DNA of 64,000 bases from Rhynchosporium graminicola (Eukaryota > Ascomycota > Leotiomycetes > Helotiales > Ploettnerulaceae), in contig FJUW01000095.1 in the NCBI GenBank assembly GCA_900074885.1, positions 1-64,000 of the forward strand, given 5' to 3'. The notes under the pieces were generated by a model. The model did no database searches, was not told the origin of the DNA, and saw only the letters and a list, made by a program, of their open reading frames with translations. Shown here piece by piece: positions 12,706-21,188 of the stretch (positions are counted from its first letter, which is position 1; every line of letters starts with the position of its first letter). A program made the position numbers and the translations under genes.

Positions 12706-12805
12706 CTAGAGAGTCAGCAACGATCAAAGTGACAAGTTGCGCAGCCGTGACCACGGTTGAAGAAGGATGATGGAGCATGATTAGGTCGGATAGCAATATA
12801 CTCAC
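12706..12805 (-). other. candidate intron downstream of the repeat precursor
   Basis: On the minus strand a strong donor GTGAGT at 12805-12800 is followed by an acceptor CTCTCTAG ending at 12706. This gives a 100-nt intron about 50 nt past the TGA. It would be a 3'-UTR intron, or a sign that the ancestral reading frame ran further and a frameshift created the present stop. Splicing is inferred from the motifs only. Confidence 0.35.
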
Positions 12806-12856
12806 ATGAAGTTTCATCCGTTCTAGCTTTGATCTGAGCGACGCTTTCTAATGCTT

Positions 12857-13396
12857 TCAGCATTCGGTAGACGGCTCCAGCTCCCCCTCACGTTTGTCGT
12901 TTTTGTGTTCGGTTTCGCCGCAGTAGGTCGGGTTCACTTGACGTTTATTGTTCTTGTCTTCGGTTTCGCCGCAGTAGGTCGGGTTCACTTGACGTTTATA
13001 GTTATTGTATTCGGTTTCGCCGCAGTAGGTCGGGTTCACTTGACGTTTATAGTTATTGTATTCGGTTTCGCCGCAGTAGGTCGGGTTCACTTGACGTTTA
13101 TAGTTATTGTATTCGGTTTCGCCGCAGTAGGTCGGGTTCACTTGACGTTTATAGTTATTGTATTCGGTTTCGCCGCAGTAGGTCGGGTTCACTTGACGTT
13201 TGTCGTTCTTGTCTTCGGTCTCGCTGCAGTAGGTCGGACTCAACTGACGTTTGTTTTGTTTTTTTTGCGTGTAGATGTACGCCTCGGGGTCCGCCACCCT
13301 AGCCGCAACCGAATTTGGAGAGACGGGCAAGGCGTGCACAATTGTGTTGCTGCTCAGCAAGGCGATAAACGCCAGATTGAAAGTGGAAAGTTGTAT
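12857..13396 (-). CDS. secreted tandem-repeat peptide precursor with Kex2-type KR sites (start codon apparently lost)
   Basis: The open frame runs from an upstream stop at 13477-13475 to TGA at 12859-12857. It first encodes a hydrophobic signal-like stretch (QLSTFNLAFIALLSS, then a polar cleavage-like region). A short spacer rich in A, V and P follows, and then seven 17-residue units, mostly KRQVNPTYCGETEYNNY, before an acidic tail KREGELEPSTEC. Each unit begins with the dibasic KR recognised by the Golgi protease Kex2. This architecture matches fungal Kex2-processed repeat proteins, including dikaritin-type RiPP precursors and alpha-pheromone precursors. The one-Cys, one- or two-Tyr core matches none I know. 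No ATG precedes the signal-like region in frame; an ATA at 13396-13394 lies exactly where a start would be expected. A TATATAA-like box is at 13487-13496. It may be a pseudogene, or the start may lie in an unseen upstream exon. Confidence 0.6.
   Translation of the reverse strand: MQLSTFNLAFIALLSSNTIVHALPVSPNSVAARVADPEAYIYTQKKQNKRQLSPTYCSETEDKNDKRQVNPTYCGETEYNNYKRQVNPTYCGETEYNNYKRQVNPTYCGETEYNNYKRQVNPTYCGETEYNNYKRQVNPTYCGETEDKNNKRQVNPTYCGETEHKNDKREGELEPSTEC
12890..13252 (-). repeat. 51-bp tandem repeat array, seven units, inside the peptide precursor
   Basis: The KR-coding hexamer (ACGTTT on the plus strand) recurs at 12890, 12941, 12992, 13043, 13094, 13145, 13196 and 13247, a perfect 51-bp period. 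The four central units are identical at the peptide level and essentially identical in DNA. The outer units vary in the last four residues (DKND, DKNN, HKND), and the first unit also differs in its core (QLSPTYCSET). The frame is preserved throughout. The identical inner and variable outer units suggest recent homogenisation by unequal exchange. Confidence 0.95.
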
Positions 13397-13826
13397 GATG
13401 TGTAGGAATCTTTGAATCTTAGAAGGAGGTTTGCTGGAAAGCTTGGTGTTGTGAATACCGTCTAGGATTATGGTCTAGGATTGTCTGTTATATAACAATT
13501 CAAGTCTTCTTCTCGGATCTGGATCACTTGACTGCTACCCACCATGGTCCGAACTTTACTTGTGAAGATATCTGTGCCATCCCCGAGGTTGTTCCTACCT
13601 TGAGGGTGTGGTTTTAGGAGCTTCTCCACCACAAATCAGCGTAATCTTGTTAGACGATTGGATAGCTGTCCTTACGAGTCTAATGTTGATAGAGACAGAG
13701 CAAGGTTTTATTTATGCCAGCCTGATGAACAGCGAAGATACGCTACAGTGGTATTAATCTCTTTGACTTCGTTGATTTGTTGGCTTTTGGGGAATCTTAC
13801 GAAGTATAACTAGAGAGTAATCCGCC

Positions 13827-13910
13827 TACTCCCTTTATTCTACTGGCCCGGAGCCCTCGGGACGATCACTACTAATGGACCCTCTTTCAGACCATTGAAT
13901 AAAGGGAGTA
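13827..13910. repeat. short inverted-repeat element
   Basis: TACTCCCTTTATTC at 13827-13840 and its exact reverse complement at 13897-13910 enclose about 56 bp, a perfect 14-bp inverted repeat like the ends of a small MITE. No target duplication was obvious. Confidence 0.55.
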
Positions 13911-14479
13911 TCTGGGAGACATATCGAACGATGGCCATTTCCGCTGGAAGTAACATTTGGGGTTGGGAGGGTATACTAGGTACATACTTACCTTATCGAC
14001 TTCGGAGAAACCATTGAAACAGAAAATCTGCCAAGGCAGCTGACAAGGAATTTGTTGTAACGTTACGAACTTGACTGCCTTAAATTCGTTCAAGGTGCAT
14101 ACCTTAGTACCATACAAGTTCCGAAGAATGGCATGGCTTCGCCGGGTCGTTCGACACTGATACGGAGTGTAATTGAAGTCCTCTGATCTGTACAAAATCT
14201 ACAAGCATGGGTATTCCTGGTGAACAGGAACTACCTACCTCTGTAGCTAAGAAATCCATAGAGGCCGTGCTTCGAAGCCACTAGCGTCTACTTCGTACTC
14301 AAGTATGAGCTGCACACGCGTTTGAAAGGAGTCGCCACAGCGAAGCGAAGCACATGCCATTTTGTATCATCTGATGATAAGAAAGCTCCATATTTAGAAA
14401 GTATATATAACGGGGTGAAATCTTTCCTGAAGTTCGAAGTGACGTGGCTTCCCCATAACTTAGACTCGATGATTGTGGA

Positions 14480-14596
14480 TTAATCGTCGGGTTCGCCTTC
14501 CCCAGACCCACCCCCTCACTACCTTCCCGATTACCAGCTGGGGCCGAGGGGGGTTAGAGTGGTGATGGGTCTGGGGGAAGGCGAGTCCGACGATTA
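14480..14596. repeat. hairpin element (about 117 bp) with 35-bp arms
   Basis: The left arm, from TAATCGTCGGGTTCGCCTTC (14481), is matched by the reverse complement of the right arm, ending at 14596, with a few C/T differences and small gaps. The centre is near CCAGCTGG (14535-14541). The transcript would fold into a long hairpin. A MITE or foldback element is the likely origin. Confidence 0.6.
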
Positions 14597-15052
14597 TACA
14601 CTTTACTGCAGGTTAATTATAAGAGATCGTACCGTTCCAGAAGATGGGCGGGACCCACCTAGAAGACTAAAGCCCACTTTTGTATAAGTAAAACGAGTAA
14701 GAGGAATGCTTCGTGGCTAACTCACTTTAATACTTGGAACGAAAACTCTCGCCCCTACTATAGCGATGATTTTAACGTTCAAACTGGGGGATGATAGTCT
14801 GTACTGATGACGGCATGCGTCGCAATTTTCGAAGGTTTTAACTATAGTTCTGATGCGAAAGGGGGTACACGAATACTTCTGGCAACAAACGCAATCTCAA
14901 TAGTGTAAGATTAACGAGTAGAGAGGTTACTCTACTTAATGATGGGTTACAAGGGAAAATGGTGGGCGAGACCCTCCGGAAGCCCCACCAAGTGTACCAA
15001 AACCGAACAACCTATGAATTCCTATTGTAACAAGACGCTTTGACTTCAGTAT

Positions 15053-15197
15053 GGAAGGGGGTTGGCAGTAGGTCTCACCCTCCCTTGTCGAGCAGCAAGG
15101 CTATCGTTCAAATCAACAATCAAGAGCTCCAGGTTTTTCTCCATGAGTTAAAGAATAACACGTGGGGGAGGGCGAGACCCACTGCCAACCCACTTCC
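15053..15197. repeat. hairpin element (about 145 bp) with near-perfect 38-bp arms
   Basis: The left arm, containing GGGTTGGCAGTAGGTCTCAC (from 15058), pairs with the right arm containing GGCGAGACCCACTGCCAACC (to about 15190). The differences are mainly transitions (A/G). The word GGGCGAGACCCT near 14965 is related, so an older copy may lie just upstream. Confidence 0.6.
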
Positions 15198-15289
15198 GAA
15201 TAAAACACTATAAACTCAATGTAAATTAATACTAACTAGTAACACTTCCGTCTCATCAATACACTCTTCACATATCGATTGAAGTTGAA

Positions 15290-15986
15290 GGCCACAGCTA
15301 AATCGCAGTACGCTAACTAAGCGAGCCCAAAGTGCAGAGTGCATTTATTACTACCAAGATTTATATACATAACTATATACAGTGCATCGCTGGCCCCCTC
15401 CTTTATACAAAATAGCCAAAATCATCTTTACCCTCTGGATCCTCGGTATATACCTCTATCCCTCTGCTTACATCCCTCATAATCAACGTTTCATTAGCTA
15501 TAGTTTTATCTATAGTACTATCTGAATGATCGATCGATGATATAATATGCACATGGCCTCTCTCCCTCCGTGTACCGGGTTCACAGCTATCTAGGTGCCT
15601 ATCCTGGAGCCAGGTAAATACAACACGGAATATTTTGCTGTCTTGGTGCTTGAACGCATACCTATTGGCCTTTGCATGCGCCTGGCATACAGCAAATCCA
15701 GAGGCAATATCACTGTAAATTGCTGCGAGGGTCTGAGGGCCATAAGTTTGAGAGGCGCCAGAAGTCATAGTATTGTAAAGAACAATAGTGGGAGTGGTAG
15801 GATATTGAGGAGAGTCTAAATAGCTTCATTTGGAATCTTTAGCCTAGGGTAATCAGATAATTATGAATATTTGCATTATGCATTGATAGGTGTAACCCTA
15901 CTATACTAATTAGTACTGGTAGGAAGGTTTTTAGATTTAGTCGCCAAGTTGATAGAATTTTAGCGTACTGCGATTTAGCTGTGGGC
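15290..15986. mobile_element. non-autonomous TIR element, copy 1 (hAT-like)
   Basis: The ends are inverted repeats. The left TIR at 15291-15315 (CCACAGCTAAATCGCAGTAC within it) matches the reverse complement of 15961-15985 at 24 of 25 positions. The possible 8-bp target duplication is imperfect (AAGTTGAA against ATGTTAAA). The body is similar along its length to the element at 16518-17232, for example the shared block around 15505-15550 and 16745-16800. No transposase is seen. The assignment to hAT rests on copy 2, whose 8-bp duplication is exact. Confidence 0.75.
15403..15768 (-). CDS. ORF inside the TIR element, 121 aa, unknown
   Basis: An ATG at 15768 opens a 121-codon frame that fills much of element copy 1. 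It includes a CQAHAKANRYAFKHQDSKIF segment and a DRHLDSCEPGTRRERGHVHI segment. The aligned region of copy 2 (about 16990 down to 16800) keeps the ATG and the CQAHAKANR-like block in DNA but has stops and a frame change. I do not recognise the protein. It may be a remnant of an element-borne gene or a chance frame. It shows no zinc finger or DDE/RNase-H-like motif. Confidence 0.35.
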   Translation of the reverse strand: MTSGASQTYGPQTLAAIYSDIASGFAVCQAHAKANRYAFKHQDSKIFRVVFTWLQDRHLDSCEPGTRRERGHVHIISSIDHSDSTIDKTIANETLIMRDVSRGIEVYTEDPEGKDDFGYFV

Positions 15987-16517
15987 ATGTTAAATTGATA
16001 GAATTAATCATCCTACGTATTTATATTAGTATTTTAGTAGCGTGCTTTCCGGAGACGTCTGTTCACGAATTTGAATAGCCTTGCTTGAATGGCATCATCG
16101 TCGCTACCGGTAGAATTCGTGTCTAGGTCGGGTTTGTAAACTCTCTGCGAAAGCTTCTTCTAGTCATAACTGTGCACCATACATAAGGTTTAGTAAGAGC
16201 GTGCCGAGAGGATCCATAACACCTGACACAGTCCGAACAATATCCATTGATACCGTCCCACAGAATTGTCGAATAATATCGACAACAGCATCGACAATAC
16301 CTTGATTTCCAAACCTCAGATGTACGGAGAGGGGAGATACGATTTGGTTCACTCTCTTACTGCCCAAAATCTAAGTAAGCTAGAACAAAACACAAATACA
16401 GGACTTGGCTGCAAACACATCGCCTGATACATAATTGTAGTAGTTACCGATTGTTCAACCGGCAAACCACACTGCAACCACATATTTGAGATTGTTTAAA
16501 CAAAGTGCATATCTAAA

Positions 16518-17232
16518 GGCCACAGCTAAATCGCCATACGTTAATAGCTATACCGCCATACGCTACTAAGCGAGCCGAAAATGAAGAGTGCATTTATCAC
16601 CCTAAGATTTGTATACATAACTATGTATATTGTATCGCTAGCTCCCCTCTTTTATGCTAAATCAACAATATCGTCTTCATACTCTGCATCTTGAGTATAT
16701 ACCTCCACCCCTCCAATTACATCTCTTTGAACCACCGATTTACTAGCTACAGTAGTATCTATAGTACTATCTGAGTAATAGATCGATGATATACTACGTA
16801 TTTACTAGCGCGATCGCAGATAAATAATGCGCGGAAAGGTCGGTTATCTTGTTGTTTGAAAGCACACCTATTTGCTTTTGCATGCGCCTGGCAGGCAGCA
16901 AATCCAGTAGCAGTATTACTTTAAAATAGCCATAGGAGGTGCAGGGCCACATGCTTAAAGATCGGAACTCATAGTACTGGAAAGGGGTAGTAGTTACCGT
17001 GGATTTGTACCCCTAAGTCTGAATAACCTCAAAAATTTGACTAGCTATTTCTACCTAACTAAGCCTGAAGGGTAATCAGGTAATTATGAATAATTGCATT
17101 ATGCATTAATACCCCTAGCCTTCTAGCACAAATTTATATAGGAGGGGTAGCTCTCTGGATGCACTCGCTAAGTTACTACAATTTTAGCGTATGGCAGTAT
17201 AGCAATTCACGTATGGCGATTTAGCTATGGCC
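16518..17232. mobile_element. non-autonomous hAT-like element, copy 2, with exact 8-bp target duplication
   Basis: The element starts GGCCACAGCTAAATCGCCAT (16518) and ends with the inverted counterpart (ending ATGGCC at 17232). TIR similarity extends over roughly 50 bp at each side. It is flanked by the direct repeat TATCTAAA at 16510-16517 and 17233-17240. An 8-bp duplication is typical of hAT transposons. At 715 bp it is too short for, and shows no trace of, a full transposase. The insertion lies immediately upstream of, or in the first codons of, the decayed DMT transporter gene. Confidence 0.85.
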
Positions 17233-17242
17233 TATCTAAATT

Positions 17243-18444
17243 ATGGAAAAATATGATGCACCAGAGACGTGCCACCGCGCTGATCTGGTCTTCATGTTAG
17301 CCGCTCAAGCATTCAATGCCTTGATGAACGTCTCGACTCGGCTACTAGAGACAGGCCGCTCTCGACTTGGACCATTACCGGTGCGTTCTCTGGTACCGAA
17401 GCTACAATTCGTAGTAACCATCTCCAGATCCTTTCCGTTCGCATGTCTCTTACAGCACCCCTCCTTATTCTCTATCTTTGGAGGTCAGACATACCAAACC
17501 CGCTGCTAGGGCCGCGTGGAGTCAGACGATTTCTGATATACGTGCTTTGGGAGGATTTATGGACGTCTTTGCGTTCGTTATATCGTAAATTCTTCTGGCT
17601 CCACGGGTACTACTTCGTTCTTAACTTCGCCACACTCTCTCACCTATCTCAGCCTATCAGAAGCGACCGCGATCACTTTCTTAACTCCTTTCGGCACATC
17701 AGCGCTATGCTATCTAATTCTCGGGGAGACTTTTACATCCGCTGAGCTTTGTGCTTGCATAGTTTCTTTCCAAGGAGTCTTACTTGCAACTCGCCCGTCA
17801 CTGGCTTTTTTCCCCAAGGAATTTTCGTCTTTCACGATAGAAAAGCAGGATGTAGAGAACACTGAAGCACATACGAACAGAGACTTGGCGCTTGTCGTCG
17901 GCTTTATTGGAGTTTGAAGCTCATAGCCTCATCCGTAGGAGCCATCTGCATCCTGAATCAAATATTTGGGAGCTGATATACGAACAGGCTACCTTGACTG
18001 CTGTCCGTCGCTTTGGTTCTGCGGCTCATCCACTAACGAGTGTGAACTACTTCATCTCGTGTGCGGCAATATCCAGTATTACTACGCTTTTAGTAATTCC
18101 GCAGCAGATTGACGGAATTTACTCACTAAAAAGACAAGAATGGTGCCTGGTCTTTGCTGCTGGCTTATTTGGCTACTCTTGGTATGGCTTTCACTCGTCT
18201 GGGGCGTCCACAGTTAACCATTTTCAAGCAAATATCGATGACTATCAGTCTCCAACTTGACAAAGCGTCTCGAGCGACGAGCATGGTCTTCAAGCAGCTT
18301 GTCTTTGCAATTACGCCGGATAGAGTAGTATTTGGTATCGAGCCTGATATTTTTAAAGTTTCGGGCATCTCACTTATTCTGCTTTCGGCAATGTTTGTTG
18401 GCATACGAGTAGCAAGAAACCGAAGGAATCTGAGCCGAGTATGA
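17243..18444 (+). pseudogene. DMT/EamA-family membrane transporter pseudogene
   Basis: Segments from successive frames reconstruct the order of a ten-helix drug/metabolite transporter of the fungal EamA type. LVFMLAAQAFNALMNVSTRL is near 17288, FGPRGVRRFL-like GPRGVRRFL near 17508 and LSLSEATAITFLTPFGTSAL near 17648. SAELCACIVSFQGVLLATRP is near 17740, RRFGSAAHPLTSVNYF near 18005, and KASRATSMVFKQLVFAI then VSGISLILLSAMFVGI near 18260-18410. The frame changes at least four times (2-1-2-0-1), and no set of introns makes one continuous frame. The substrate cannot be told. The hAT-like element inserted next to the 5' end may have removed its promoter or first exon. Confidence 0.75.
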
Positions 18445-18484
18445 GACGAAGCAGTGTAGATCATAGATTGTAAACTGTAGAATT

Positions 18485-19514
18485 TCATCTTGATTCCAAC
18501 GATCTGTACGGGAATTTTGCTCTGAAGATGATTCCAACCACTATCAACAAAGTCAAAGGGGCTACAGTGTGCTGCACAATGCGTCTCGTGGCCTTTGATT
18601 TTCTGATTGCTTGGCCTTTCTGAGAGTCTTGTATAGTATTTCCATTTGGAAACGCTTGATCTGGAACTTTGTCCCCGAGAAACTTGCAGAGTGGTTCCCA
18701 GCCATCTTCCACCCGAAATTCCAATTATCTCTCTGCGGGAACGATCCGACGAATTTCTTCGTAGTGATTTTCACAGATGACTTCCCATTTTGCAGGAAAT
18801 TCCCTTGGAAGAACCGGTCTAGGAGCGTAGAAATCATGAGGCGATATTTCCTTAGTGTTGGATTAAAGAACGTCAGGCTCCGAAAAGTTGGATCTTGAAT
18901 GACCTTCCATACCGTCTTGGCGGTTGAACTGCTTAATACATCAGAAATGGGCTATTACAGTCTTCATCATTAGGAGGATAGTGGGAATGTGAAACCTACA
19001 GATGCCATGAGTCTGCATCTCTGAGAGTCATTATCACTTTCGCGTCGGGATATGCTGCAATTAATTCCGGTCCAAATGCAGCACCAGGAAAATCACAAAC
19101 AGCCTGATCTCGTTAGGTCAAACTAGATATCGTTTTTCTGTAACGGCTTACTTGACAATTCCCGAGAAGCTTATCCCAACCCGCTTTTCCAAAATGGCCT
19201 TTACCATCGAACTTGGCTTCGATAGCTCTCATCCACATCTCGTTATCTCTTGGTGTCTCGGTGCTAGCAGAGCGCATGTGATAGGTATCGATATATCCTA
19301 GTCCCTTCAAAGCACTCCGAAGGGCTGACACAGAAGTCAACACTTGAAAATATGAGGCACAAACTCATATATACTAACATAGTGTCCCAGTCCTACACAG
19401 TCCCAAGACAAGTACCTTCATCGGAACCACCCTATCGCATGATTCTCTGTCAATGTCGGTGCCATCTGCGTATAGGGCAAATGATCTGCTGGTAGAAGCT
19501 GTTTGGCCAGCCAT
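18485..19514 (-). pseudogene. P-loop sulfotransferase-family (Sulfotransfer_4-like) pseudogene
   Basis: The gene looks like the fungal proteins often mislabelled 'NAD-dependent epimerase', with a sulfotransferase P-loop. Exon 1 (from an ATG at 19514) gives VPMKVLVLGLCRTGT, and exon 2 (from 19324) LRSALKGLGYIDTYHM and EAKFDGKGHFG. Exon 3 gives AVCDFPGAAFGPELIAAYPD with LRDADSW. Exon 4 gives TAKTVWKVIQDPTFRSLTFF, and the end is LEFRVEDGWEPLCKFLGDKV. Three introns still have usable GT-AG ends. Two lesions kill the frame: a frameshift near 18780-18790 and TAA at 18727-18725 just before LEFRVEDGW. A C-terminal hydrophobic segment near 18530-18560 suggests a tail anchor. The decay is recent compared with the other pseudogenes. 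Confidence 0.8.
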
Positions 19515-19700
19515 TCTGTCCGGTACAGCATCTTTTCCGGAATTGTTCTCGGATTTACCAAAAGTATTTATGTGCCCAATACTACTGTATGACTTCCCCG
19601 GTCTGAACTTCAAAGACTCTCAACGAATCGCACGAAAATAAGTTAATTTTTGGACGTACTGTAGGATGGGTGGAGTGCAGATGTCATGGCAAAAACATTA

Positions 19701-20637
19701 GGGCCTGTTTGGTTCGGAAGTGACGAAGTAGAAGTAACACTAAAACGACGAAATTACGAAAGTCGACTTCTTGATTTCTAGAAGTGACAAAAAAGTGACG
19801 AAACTGATTGGATCAGAATCTTCACTTCGTGATTCAACCTGTAATTTTGAAATCTTCGTTATTTCTCCAAATTCACACCAAAAGTAGAAGTTCACAAAAA
19901 TCTGTCACTAAATACTCTGTATGAAGAATCTACCCGCCATATGACCGGCATCCCGAAATAATTTTTACCTACTTCTTATATTACGGTTATTACTACTATA
20001 ACTATGCGTATAAAACACTTCTATAGCGCCGTAATCACCGAAATCGTACTATAGCTCTCTTTTCGAGTATTCTAGCTATAACCTTAGTAGCTAAGTATTC
20101 TATAGACTGGTAGAATACCTTTAATCTATCGAAAAGAAGGGCTCTATAAACGCCCTGCCCTATAGGTAGCCCCTAAATGTATTTGCCTAAGCAGTAGCCT
20201 TAGCGTACTACGCCCAAAAGCACTCCCTGAAGCAATAGCGTCTTCCAGAATCTACCAGCTTTCTTAATTACCTACCTAGTCTAATCTCTTATACTAGTAC
20301 ATTATAGCTACGCGAGCAATGAATTAGTATCTTCTTTAGCTTATTCACCTATCATTAGCAGCACACGCTTTTGCTCTCTTAAGAGGCATGATTATCGACT
20401 ATATAACGTAGTAGAATCGTTATTGTGTTACTATCAGGCGTTGCGGTTTTTAGCATTTGGTATAATGTTATCCTTATGCAGAAAACACGATAACGACATA
20501 AGTATATTTTTATTGTAATAGGGTTTAGGTAGCAAAAAAGAACGGAGCTATGTTATTTCCAAATTCACGACACAGGTAGAACGTGCTTCGTCACTTCTAG
20601 AAGTGACCACTTCGTCAATTCCGAACCAAACAGGGCC
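19701..20637. mobile_element. 937-bp TIR element (PIF/Harbinger-like or hAT-like ends)
   Basis: The left end GGGCCTGTTTGGTTCGGAAG (19701) and the reverse complement of the right end (from 20637) match over about 29 bp with three mismatches, and both sides repeat a CTTCTAGAAGTGAC block further in. The flanks are TTA on the left and TAA on the right, which would fit the TWA-type duplication of PIF/Harbinger elements if one base has mutated. The interior (about 19960-20400) is TA-rich and stop-laden on both strands. A RIP-degraded gene may be inside, but I could not identify it. Confidence 0.7.
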
Positions 20638-20771
20638 TAAGCTACTCATGATCTACTGCCCTCTCTACCAATCAACTATGCGACTGAATATTTGGAAATT
20701 ACTCTACTTTAATTTGGGTCAGGATTGAATATTATTATCTCCCACTTCTATTACAAGTAGTTCGCAGTCAG

Positions 20772-21188
20772 TTAAGTCCCCAGCTCGCTCAGTATCCACG
20801 CTATCACTTTTCTCCGGCTCGAGCTCGGGACATAGGTATATATTGCCAGATTTTTACCATATACATTGGACCTTTTCTCGAACACCAAGACCTGTTGAAC
20901 AAAATCTGTACTCGTAGTGTTTGGAAGCATATCAGTCGCAGAAATCCCTCCGGTAATTTGATCAGCGCGAATCATGGCCATCTCCTGTCGAATATCAGAT
21001 TTCCGGACTCGCCGATGATGACAAGACAAAAGAATCAATTGGCAATGGGATTTCTCAGGACCGGATGGCAGCTGAAACTCCAAGCGATATCTTCCAGCCG
21101 AATGCAGGTAAGCACAGACAATAATGTGATCTGATAGTCTCATGAATCGCTGGACCAAAATGTCTCGAAACCGTCTAAAATCCGGCAT
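20772..21188 (-). CDS. hypothetical protein, 138 aa
   Basis: An uninterrupted frame from ATG at 21188 to 20772. The composition is ordinary for protein. Segments such as SAGRYRLEFQLPSGPEK and RADQITGGISATDMLPN look coding, but I recognise no family. There is no signal peptide or membrane helix. It lies between the TIR element and the lectin-like gene and could be a fragment of a larger decayed gene. Confidence 0.35.
   Translation of the reverse strand: MPDFRRFRDILVQRFMRLSDHIIVCAYLHSAGRYRLEFQLPSGPEKSHCQLILLSCHHRRVRKSDIRQEMAMIRADQITGGISATDMLPNTTSTDFVQQVLVFEKRSNVYGKNLAIYTYVPSSSRRKVIAWILSELGT

Noticed and set aside
12890..13252. CRISPR-like array
   Set aside because: The units are contiguous 51-bp coding repeats without spacers, in a fungal genome.
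12851..13405. Plus-strand 184-codon hydrophobic repeat frame (FGFAAVGRVHLTF units)
   Set aside because: It is the complement of the KR-repeat frame. The minus frame has a signal-like start, dibasic sites and hydrophilic units, so it is the sensible coding strand.
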